A DNA stretch of 29,388 nt. Source: an uncultured Lachnospiraceae bacterium. Lineage in GTDB: Bacteria; Bacillota; Clostridia; Lachnospirales; Lachnospiraceae. Made by a program: the position numbers and the translations under genes. The notes beneath the pieces are model-generated. The model ran no database searches and had not been told where the DNA came from. It saw only the letters and a list, made by a program, of their open reading frames with translations. The stretch spans positions 1-29,388 of the forward strand of contig CAJTXP010000049.1 in assembly GCA_910583615.1 (NCBI GenBank), in the 5' to 3' direction. Positions within the stretch are counted from its first letter, which is position 1, and each line of letters starts with the position of its first letter. Of the stretch, positions 17,079 to 23,558 are shown piece after piece.

Positions 17079-17477
17079 TTATTTGAAAATTACCGGTTTG
17101 TCGATATCCTGCAGTTTCAGTACCATATATGGACAGGTCGTCGCCTCCGCTGTCTCTTCCCCTTTCCCGGGCCCCAGAATCTCCGTATCCACACATACAG
17201 CGTTACTGGTCTGATACAGATCCTCCACAATAATGCTGTAACCGCTGGTCTGCTGTTCCCCATATCCGATGCAAATATACAGATATCCTTCATCCTCATA
17301 GGTTACTTTAAACGGAGAGACTTTCTTTTCTTCCAGCACATTCCTCAACTCCTCCGGAATATTTTCCGGAGCAAGAACGGTAAATTCCAGATCGGAAAGC
17401 CGTTCTTCGTCCTGCGTCTGCACGCCGCAGCCTGTCAGCATACACATTACCAGCACTACGAGACACCATTTCTTCAT
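17079..17477 (-). CDS. PrcB-domain lipoprotein
   Basis: The 132-residue protein has a signal peptide with lipobox VMCMLTGC, so the mature form is lipid-anchored. The rest (about residues 30-132) fits the PrcB C-terminal domain family: LEFTVLAPENIPEELRNVL, then YLYICIGYGEQQTSGYSI and a C-terminal CPYMVLKL. In Treponema the namesake PrcB is a subunit of the dentilisin protease complex. In Clostridia such proteins are of unknown role, and I infer none. It starts with ATG about 10 nt after AGGAG, and is the first gene of the minus-strand unit with sipL and ispE. No convincing sigma-E or sigma-A promoter could be fixed upstream. Confidence 0.8.
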   Translation of the reverse strand: MKKWCLVVLVMCMLTGCGVQTQDEERLSDLEFTVLAPENIPEELRNVLEEKKVSPFKVTYEDEGYLYICIGYGEQQTSGYSIIVEDLYQTSNAVCVDTEILGPGKGEETAEATTCPYMVLKLQDIDKPVIFK

Positions 17478-17548
17478 GCATACATCTTCTCCTGTCTGTT
17501 TATTCTATACTTATGTGGAAAAATCCCTTTTCAGACCAGTCTTATTTC

Positions 17549-17577
17549 TTGTATTCTTCCTGCCTATCTATTATAAT
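17549..17577 (+). promoter_or_regulatory. Sigma-A promoter for the malQ-plsC-ddl-murF operon
   Basis: TTGTAT (17549-17554) and a perfect TATAAT (17572-17577) are 17 bp apart on the plus strand. Transcription should start near 17584, giving a leader of about 170 nt before malQ. Confidence 0.75.
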
Positions 17578-17647
17578 ATAATAAAAAGAGGCCGGCATCC
17601 AGATGGGCATTGTTCCGATGCATGCAGGATCCATGGATTTATTGTTT

Positions 17648-17690
17648 ACGGGTGGGTGGAGGCCCGGGGCGCGGACCGCCGCCCGCCCGT
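17648..17690 (+). repeat. Very GC-rich leader hairpin upstream of malQ
   Basis: The 12-nt arms 17648-17659 (ACGGGTGGGTGG) and 17679-17690 (CCGCCCGCCCGT) pair over their full length in the plus-strand RNA, using two G-U pairs. In minus-strand RNA those two positions become A-C mismatches, so the structure favours the malQ sense transcript. The 19-nt loop is also GC-rich. No U tract follows, so it is not a plain terminator. The composition differs sharply from the AT-rich promoter just upstream. Confidence 0.6.
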
Positions 17691-17755
17691 GAACAGTAAC
17701 CCCATGGAAAGACGCCGGCTGCTCGACTTATCACAGGATCAGGAGGATAAACCCC

Positions 17756-19279
17756 GTGCATTTTAAAATTGCAGAAGAAGACAAGACCAACCACCGCTAC
17801 AGTGGTGTCCTTGCCCATCCGACTTCGTTTCCATCTCCCTACGGCATCGGAGACCTTGGACAGGGCGCTTATGATTTCATTGATTTTCTTGCCGGCGCCG
17901 GCCAGCATCTTTGGCAGGTGCTGCCGTTGGGACCGACTACCGTCGGAGACTCTCCGTATCAGAGCTTCTCCGTGTTTGCCGGACAGCCGCTCCTTATCAG
18001 TCCCGAACTTTTAAAAAAGGAAAAGCTTCTGACCGCAGAGGATCTCTCGGATGTTCCGGCATTTGACCAGGACCATGTGGAGTATGAGAAAGTCCTTGCA
18101 TACAAGACCGGACTGCTGAAAAAAGCCTACGGCAGCTTCCGCCACACGGCAGACAAGAATCTTCTGGAGGAATACGATGCTTTCTGCAGCAGCAACGAAT
18201 TCTGGCTGTCGGATTACTGTCTGTTTATGGCCGGAAAAGATTTTCACAAAGGACTTCCCTGGTATGAATGGGAGGACAGTCTGAAAGATCCGGATGCCCG
18301 CGAACGTGAAAAATGGTGTACCATCCTGGAGAATGAGGTGGACTACTATCAGTTTGTACAGTTCCTCTTTTTCAGCCAGTGGTACGACCTGAAGGAGTAT
18401 GCCAACAAAAAGGGAATCGCCATTATCGGCGATATCCCCATCTTCCCCTGCTGGGACAGTGCGGACGTATGGGCGAACAAAAACATGTTCTGTCTGGATA
18501 CCAAAGGATTCCCTCTGGAAGTTGCCGGTGTGCCGCCCGACTATTTCAGCGCTACCGGACAGCTCTGGGGCAATCCGCTCTATGACTGGAAAGCTCATAA
18601 GGAGGACGGTTACCGCTGGTGGGTGGAACGCATCCGCAACCAGCTGGATCAGGTGGATTACGTGCGTATTGACCATTTCCGCGGATTTGAGGCATACTGG
18701 GCCGTCCCGTACGGAGAGGAAACTGCTCTGAACGGGAAATGGAAAAAGGGACCGGAAGAAGACCTTTTTCTGGTTATCCGGGAAGCTCTGGACGGAGAAC
18801 TTCCCATCTTCGCAGAGGACCTTGGAATCATTACCCCTGAAGTAGAACGCTTAAGAGATGCCTTTGGCTTCCCCGGCATGAAAGTTCTTCAGTTCGGTTT
18901 TGAAGGCGGTGAAAGCACGTTTCTTCCCCATCAGCTGGATACCCGCAACTGTATCTGTTACACGGGAACCCATGATAACGACACAAGCTGCGGCTGGTAT
19001 CAGAATACCAGCGAACAGAACCGTGACAAGGTCCGCCGCTATATGAACACTGACGCCGGCAGCGTAAGCTGGGACTTTATCCGTACCTGCCTTGGAACGA
19101 TTGCAAAATATGCCATCTTCCCGGTCCAGGATCTCTTAAAACTGGGCTCTGAAGCACGGATGAACGTACCCGGAAGCCCAAGGGGCAACTGGACCTTCCG
19201 CTTCCGTGCAGGACTGCTGGATGAAGGAATGGCCCGGGGACTGAAGCAGCTGACGGAACTTTATGGAAGATTCGGATAA
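17756..19279 (+). CDS. malQ: 4-alpha-glucanotransferase (amylomaltase), GH77
   Basis: The 507-residue enzyme moves maltosyl and longer glucan units between alpha-1,4-glucans and is used in glycogen or maltodextrin metabolism. GH77 signatures are complete: SPYGIGDLG near the start, the nucleophile D306 in YVRIDHFRGFEAYW, the acid/base E354 in IFAEDLGIITPEV, and D407 in YTGTHDNDT. The C-terminal NVPGSPRGNWTFR is also typical. Start is GTG at 17756, with AGGAGG 9 nt upstream. It has no signal peptide, so it acts in the cytoplasm. It leads an operon with plsC, ddl and murF (gaps of 27, 21 and -4 bp), an unusual link between glucan and cell-envelope genes. Confidence 0.96.
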   Translation: MHFKIAEEDKTNHRYSGVLAHPTSFPSPYGIGDLGQGAYDFIDFLAGAGQHLWQVLPLGPTTVGDSPYQSFSVFAGQPLLISPELLKKEKLLTAEDLSDVPAFDQDHVEYEKVLAYKTGLLKKAYGSFRHTADKNLLEEYDAFCSSNEFWLSDYCLFMAGKDFHKGLPWYEWEDSLKDPDAREREKWCTILENEVDYYQFVQFLFFSQWYDLKEYANKKGIAIIGDIPIFPCWDSADVWANKNMFCLDTKGFPLEVAGVPPDYFSATGQLWGNPLYDWKAHKEDGYRWWVERIRNQLDQVDYVRIDHFRGFEAYWAVPYGEETALNGKWKKGPEEDLFLVIREALDGELPIFAEDLGIITPEVERLRDAFGFPGMKVLQFGFEGGESTFLPHQLDTRNCICYTGTHDNDTSCGWYQNTSEQNRDKVRRYMNTDAGSVSWDFIRTCLGTIAKYAIFPVQDLLKLGSEARMNVPGSPRGNWTFRFRAGLLDEGMARGLKQLTELYGRFG

Positions 19280-19306
19280 TATACCTTTAGAAAGAAGGAT
19301 CTGTAT

Positions 19307-20035
19307 ATGATACGTTTGATACTGGTTGTCCTGGTCCTCCTGCTCTATCTGATCCTCGGGATCCCGGTGCTGCTGGTGGAATGGCTCATCGGAAAGTGGA
19401 ATCCTTATCTCAGGGATATCAGCTGCCTGCGTATGGTGCAGGCAGCTTTTAAACTGATTCTGTGGGTAACGGGAGCTGACATTACCTATATCGGCAGAGA
19501 ACATGTCCCGAAGGATCAGGCGGTTCTCTATATCGGCAACCACAACAGTTATTTTGACATTCTTCTGACCTACTCCCAGTGCCCGGGGCTTACCGGATAT
19601 GTGGCAAAATCAGAGATGCTCCGGTATCCGCTCCTGAGAGACTGGATGAAACGGCTCTACTGCCTGTTTCTGGACCGCACGGATATCCGGGCCGGCATGC
19701 AGATGATTCTGACCGGCATTGATCACATCAAAAATGGGATCTCCGTCTGCATCTTTCCGGAAGGGCGACGAAGCAGAGACGGAAAGATGCAGCCTTTTAA
19801 AGAAGGCAGTATGAAAATGGCTTCCAAAACGGGCTGCGCCATCATTCCCATGGCGATTACCAATTCTGCGGAGATTTTTGAGAAGCATCTTCCGATAATT
19901 CGCCCATGTAAAGTGATTGTGGAATATGGCACTCCCATCTACCCGAAGGAACTGACGAAGGAAGAGCAGAAGTTTCTCGGAGCCTATACACAACAGAAGA
20001 TCCAGCAGATGCTGGATCAGCATCAGATCATATAA
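19307..20035 (+). CDS. plsC: 1-acyl-sn-glycerol-3-phosphate acyltransferase
   Basis: The 242-residue protein has an N-terminal membrane helix (about residues 2-22) and the PlsC acyltransferase domain. The catalytic H79-x4-D84 motif (NHNSYFD) and the substrate-binding FPEGRRS motif (150-156) are both present, with the later IIPMAI strand. It acylates lysophosphatidic acid to phosphatidic acid in phospholipid synthesis. The ATG follows AAGGA at normal spacing. It lies 27 bp after malQ and 21 bp before ddl, so all are likely on one message. Confidence 0.93.
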   Translation: MIRLILVVLVLLLYLILGIPVLLVEWLIGKWNPYLRDISCLRMVQAAFKLILWVTGADITYIGREHVPKDQAVLYIGNHNSYFDILLTYSQCPGLTGYVAKSEMLRYPLLRDWMKRLYCLFLDRTDIRAGMQMILTGIDHIKNGISVCIFPEGRRSRDGKMQPFKEGSMKMASKTGCAIIPMAITNSAEIFEKHLPIIRPCKVIVEYGTPIYPKELTKEEQKFLGAYTQQKIQQMLDQHQII

Positions 20036-20056
20036 ACATATAATTTGGAGGAATCT

Positions 20057-21121
20057 ATGAAGATTGTTGTACTTGCGGGCGGCATCAGCACGGAACGCGA
20101 CGTGTCCTTGAGCAGCGGCGCAGGCATCTACCAGGCATTAAGGGAAAAAGGACACCAGGTGATCCTTCTGGATGTGTTTCTCGGTCTCCCTGATATTCAG
20201 GGGGCTCTGGAAGATCTTTTTGACCTGGAGACTGACTGGGCGGCGTCCATTCGGGGAGTTGCCGAAAAAGCGCCGGACCTGGAACAGGTAAAGGCGCAGC
20301 GTCCGGATTTCCGGAGTCTGCCAGGTCCCAATGTGCTGGAACTTTGCAGTCTGTGCGATATGGTATTTCTTGGGCTTCACGGCGCCAATGGAGAAGACGG
20401 GCGCATTCAGGCGCTGTTTGACCTGATGGGTATCCGGTATACCGGCACCGGACATACCAGCAGCGCTCTCTGCATGAATAAGAACATCACAAAACAGATG
20501 TTTCGGGGACTGGGCATTCCCACCCCGCCTTCTGTCACGGTCAAAAAAGGGGAGACTTATGAGCTTCCGTCGACCATTGATTTCCCGTGCATGGTCAAGA
20601 CCTGCTGCGGCGGTTCTTCCGTAGGCGTATACCGGGCGGAAGATGTATCCGGCCTGGAGCGCGCCCTGGCAGAGGCATTTTCCTACGAAGATGAGGTGCT
20701 GATCGAACGCTGTATCCCTGGACGGGAATTTTCCATCGCAGTTATAGAAGGAAAAGCGCTTCCGGTCATCGAGATTGCACCGATCAGCGGCTTTTATGAC
20801 TACAGAAATAAATACCAGGCAGGCAGCACGATCGAAACCTGTCCGGCGGATCTTCCTCAAAATGTGGCCGCACGGATGCAGAAGCATGCCGAGGATGCCT
20901 GTGCGGTCCTTGGAATTGAAGGATATGCCAGGGTGGATTTTATGCTGGATGAACATTCCGGAGCCGACTATGCGCTGGAGGTTAACACGCTGCCGGGCAT
21001 GACGCCCACCAGCCTGCTGCCCCAGGAGGCGGCTGCTCTTGGAATATCCTATGCAGATCTATGTGAATGGATCCTGCATGTATCCTTAAAAAAATACGAA
21101 GCGGGAGGCAACGTCTCATGA
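20057..21121 (+). CDS. ddl: D-alanine--D-alanine ligase
   Basis: The 354-residue ATP-grasp enzyme joins two D-alanines for peptidoglycan stem peptides. It starts with the typical KIVVLAGGISTERDVSLSSG, contains LGLHGANGEDGRIQ, and has the omega-loop SGFYDYRNKYQAGS. The Tyr and Lys there are those of D-Ala-D-Ala enzymes rather than VanA/VanC types. The C-terminal metal and product site is YALEVNTLPGMTPTSL. I chose the ATG at 20057 because GGAGG lies 5 nt before it; an in-frame TTG at 20045 overlaps the ribosome site. The stop overlaps the murF start by 4 bp (ATGA), so the two peptidoglycan genes are translationally coupled. Confidence 0.95.
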   Translation: MKIVVLAGGISTERDVSLSSGAGIYQALREKGHQVILLDVFLGLPDIQGALEDLFDLETDWAASIRGVAEKAPDLEQVKAQRPDFRSLPGPNVLELCSLCDMVFLGLHGANGEDGRIQALFDLMGIRYTGTGHTSSALCMNKNITKQMFRGLGIPTPPSVTVKKGETYELPSTIDFPCMVKTCCGGSSVGVYRAEDVSGLERALAEAFSYEDEVLIERCIPGREFSIAVIEGKALPVIEIAPISGFYDYRNKYQAGSTIETCPADLPQNVAARMQKHAEDACAVLGIEGYARVDFMLDEHSGADYALEVNTLPGMTPTSLLPQEAAALGISYADLCEWILHVSLKKYEAGGNVS

Positions 21122-22467
21122 GTCATTTTACAATCCGTCAGTTTATGGACGCATGCCATGGAATCTGGTATGGCCCTCCGGAACTTCTGGACAAGGCCAT
21201 CCAGGGAGTTACCGTTGACAGCCGTCTGGTCAAAAAGGACAGTCTGTTTGTGGCAACGCCGGGCGAACGGGCGGATGGGCATCGTTTTATACCGGATGTA
21301 TATGAAAAGGGCGCCCTCTGCGCCGTGAGCCAGCAGAAACTTACGAACCCTGCCGGTCCTTATCTGCTGGTGGAGAATACGCTGCAGGCGCTGAAGGATG
21401 CGGCTGAGGCTTATCGGAAGACGCTTCCTGTCCCGGTCATCGGGATTACCGGAAGCGTGGGAAAAACCAGCACCAAGGAAATGATCGCCTCTGTTCTGTC
21501 TCAGAAATACCGGGTTCTTAAAACACCCGGCAATTTTAACAACGAGATCGGCGTTCCGCTGACCATTTTTATGATTGACGAAAGCCATGAGGTTGCAGTC
21601 CTGGAAATGGGCATGAACCATTTCGGGGAGATGCACCGCTTAAGCAGAATCGTACGCCCGACTCACTGCGTTTTTACCAACATCGGGGTAGCTCATCTGG
21701 AACATCTGGGAAGCAGGGACGGAATTCTGAAGGCCAAAACAGAAATGTTTGATTATGCGGCCGAAGATGCCGTTGTATTTGTCAATGGAGACGATGACAA
21801 ACTGATCACGCTGAAAGACCGCGCCGTCACCTTCGGACTGGAACCATCCAGACAGATATGGGCGGATCAGGTGGAAAATTTCGGTCTTGACGGCGTCCGA
21901 TGCCGCATTCATGTTAAAAATCAGACCATGGAAGTTACCATTCCCCTTCCCGGCATCCATATGGTATATAACGCCTGCGCCGGCGTCTGTGTGGGGCTTT
22001 CCCTTGGTCTTACCCTGGAGCAGATCCAAAACGGAATCGAATCGTTGAAACCTTTGAGCGGCCGCAGCAACATCCTGCATACCCGGCGCTACACCCTGGT
22101 GGACGACTGTTATAATTCCAATCCGGTGTCCATGTGCGCCATGCTGGATGTACTGGAATACGCGCTGGGCAGAAAAGTGGCGGTGCTTGGCGATATGGGC
22201 GAGCTCGGAGACCATTCGGAAGCTCTGCATGCGTCAGTCGGAGAGCATATTCAAAAGCTCCATATAAATGTAGTCATCACCATCGGAACTTTAAGCAGGT
22301 CCATCCATGAGACGGCGCAGCACTCGCAGGCGCTCTGTCTGCACTATGAGACGGTGGATACATTTCTGAAAGCTAAGGATCAGATCCTCCAGGATGGCGA
22401 TTCCATTCTGGTCAAGGCATCTCACTATATGGATTTCGGACGAATCGTCGCCGCGCTGTCCGACTGA
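21118..22467 (+). CDS. murF: UDP-MurNAc-tripeptide--D-alanyl-D-alanine ligase
   Basis: The 449-residue Mur ligase adds the D-Ala-D-Ala made by the preceding Ddl to the UDP-MurNAc tripeptide. It has the N-terminal substrate domain (GVTVDSRLVKKDSLFVA), the ATP-binding loop GITGSVGKTSTKEM (109-122), the conserved NFNNEIGVPLT and the C-terminal domain opening DDCYNSNPVSM. I set the start at 21118, which has GGGAGG upstream and overlaps the ddl stop. A longer reading from 21067 would run inside ddl. It is the last gene of the plus-strand operon. Confidence 0.96.
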   Translation: MSHFTIRQFMDACHGIWYGPPELLDKAIQGVTVDSRLVKKDSLFVATPGERADGHRFIPDVYEKGALCAVSQQKLTNPAGPYLLVENTLQALKDAAEAYRKTLPVPVIGITGSVGKTSTKEMIASVLSQKYRVLKTPGNFNNEIGVPLTIFMIDESHEVAVLEMGMNHFGEMHRLSRIVRPTHCVFTNIGVAHLEHLGSRDGILKAKTEMFDYAAEDAVVFVNGDDDKLITLKDRAVTFGLEPSRQIWADQVENFGLDGVRCRIHVKNQTMEVTIPLPGIHMVYNACAGVCVGLSLGLTLEQIQNGIESLKPLSGRSNILHTRRYTLVDDCYNSNPVSMCAMLDVLEYALGRKVAVLGDMGELGDHSEALHASVGEHIQKLHINVVITIGTLSRSIHETAQHSQALCLHYETVDTFLKAKDQILQDGDSILVKASHYMDFGRIVAALSD

Positions 22468-22571
22468 TATCAAATCCGACTGCCTGCGGAACAGTGAATG
22501 AGATAACCGGGAGCTGCCATATGGATTATGAATACGCTCCGGCATCAGGAGCATACAGGCTCCGTAAGCAT

Positions 22572-22613
22572 AAAAACAGGGCGGCCTGCGAATATATGAC
22601 CGCACGACCGCCC
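22572..22613 (-). terminator. Intrinsic terminator of the CarD-type gene
   Basis: GGGCGG (22579-22584) and CCGCCC (22608-22613) form the base of a hairpin with an inner TGCG/CGCA stem. On the minus strand it is followed by TGTTTTT (A run 22572-22576 on the plus strand), 15 nt after the carD stop. The plus strand has no U tract here, so it probably does not stop murF transcripts efficiently. Confidence 0.7.
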
Positions 22614-22627
22614 CATTGGCCAAAGCT

Positions 22628-23152
22628 TCAAACCAGAGCTTCGGCTCCATCCTTTTCTTTGATGTAATGAAAAATAAACGGTTCCATATCCGCCCTGTTC
22701 TTCCCCATCACAAAGGCAAGTTCGCCATAAAGCGCATCCTCCGCCATCTTCAGATACCGTTCGTCAGTCGCACCTACTTTCTTTCCCTGTGAGATCCTTG
22801 TCTTTTTTCTCTGATACAGCGTCTTGATGACTGCCACCCACTGACGGTAATCACAGGAATTTAAAGCCTGCTTATAACTTTCTTCCCGCAGCTTCTCATT
22901 GGTAACTCCGATCTCCTTAATATCCGGTATTTCATCCAGCAACGCCCATGCTTCCTGCTCCGTAATTACCTTTCTGGCGTTGGCATCCTTTTTATCTACT
23001 GGAAAATATACCCGGTTCCCCTTGATGTTTAAAGGTGACAGCACATAATACAGTCTCTTTTTATCGGCTCCCGAAATACTCAGATGAGTGATATCCTCAA
23101 TCCTGCAGATTCCGCTCCTTCCGTAGACGATATATTCACCCTTCTCAAACAT
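22628..23152 (-). CDS. CarD family transcriptional regulator
   Basis: The 174-residue protein begins with FEKGEYIVYGRSGICRIEDI, the Tudor-like RNA-polymerase-interaction domain of CarD/CdnL (about residues 1-60, with KKRLYYVLSPL and NRVYFPVD). A helical DNA-binding domain follows (about 65-165, with KTLYQRKKTRISQGKKVGATDERYLKMAEDALYGELA). CarD binds RNAP beta and stabilises the open complex, and tunes rRNA and stress genes. I placed the start at 23152, where GGAGGG precedes the ATG. The longer in-frame reading to 23260 runs through a hairpin and does not resemble the family. Its role in Clostridia is little known. Confidence 0.9.
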   Translation of the reverse strand: MFEKGEYIVYGRSGICRIEDITHLSISGADKKRLYYVLSPLNIKGNRVYFPVDKKDANARKVITEQEAWALLDEIPDIKEIGVTNEKLREESYKQALNSCDYRQWVAVIKTLYQRKKTRISQGKKVGATDERYLKMAEDALYGELAFVMGKNRADMEPFIFHYIKEKDGAEALV

Positions 23153-23178
23153 GATATTCCCTCCTGAATGGAATTTCC

Positions 23179-23201
23179 CTTCGGTCCGCCCCGGACCGAA
23201 G
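23179..23201 (-). repeat. Perfect 10-bp hairpin in the carD leader
   Basis: CTTCGGTCCG and CGGACCGAAG pair perfectly around a 3-nt loop, 26 nt upstream of the carD ATG and just upstream of its GGAGGG site. There is no U tract on the minus strand. It could be an operator or a leader RNA element that affects translation or message stability. Confidence 0.55.
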
Positions 23202-23353
23202 CTGTTTTCAAGTTTCCCTGCCGCCCACATAACCCGACAGCATATCCGGCGGATCTCCATTTGCCGTGAAAAAAAACCTGCATGTATCCGTGAACATGCT
23301 GGTTCCCTTTACTTACTCACCCGTTAGCCTCTTATTTTCAGACATTTCCCCCA

Positions 23354-23382
23354 AATATATATTTATCATAACAAATTTTCAA
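23354..23382 (-). promoter_or_regulatory. Probable sigma-A promoter for carD
   Basis: On the minus strand TTGAAA (23377-23382) and TATATT (23354-23359) are 17 bp apart within AT-rich DNA. This would give carD an untranslated leader of about 195 nt. Confidence 0.5.
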
Positions 23383-23502
23383 AAATATTGTAAGCCTTTT
23401 TTTATTTATTCGAAAACTTTGTAAGTATTAACCAATTGTATCATTTATTTTTTGTTTAATCTTACCAAAAATTGGATTGCCATATCCGTTATGCCGTCAT
23501 TT

Positions 23503-23546
23503 TTCAGGGGGAACTGTCATTCATGTGAACGACAGCTCCCCCTGAA
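23503..23546 (-). terminator. 20-bp-stem hairpin after the large lipoprotein gene
   Basis: Arms 23503-23522 and 23527-23546 pair over 20 positions around a 4-nt loop. The two exceptions are A-C mismatches on the plus strand that become U-G pairs in minus-strand RNA, so the structure favours the transcript of the MMPL operon, whose last stop is 12 nt upstream. No U tract follows, so it is either a non-canonical terminator or a protective 3' hairpin. Confidence 0.55.
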
Positions 23547-23558
23547 TCCGCAGGTTGT

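Larger units (their letters stand above)
23153..23558. other. 406-bp gene-free region upstream of carD
   Basis: No gene is supported here. Next to carD lies a GC-rich leader with a perfect 10-bp hairpin. The middle, about 23330-23480, is strongly AT-rich and carries the likely carD promoter. The far end holds a 20-bp-stem hairpin just after the large lipoprotein gene. I saw no further small ORF with a ribosome site. Confidence 0.6.

Noticed and set aside
22537..22553. Hairpin GCTCC/GGAGC as a murF terminator
   Set aside because: The stem is only 5 bp with no U tract on the plus strand, so it cannot be called a terminator.
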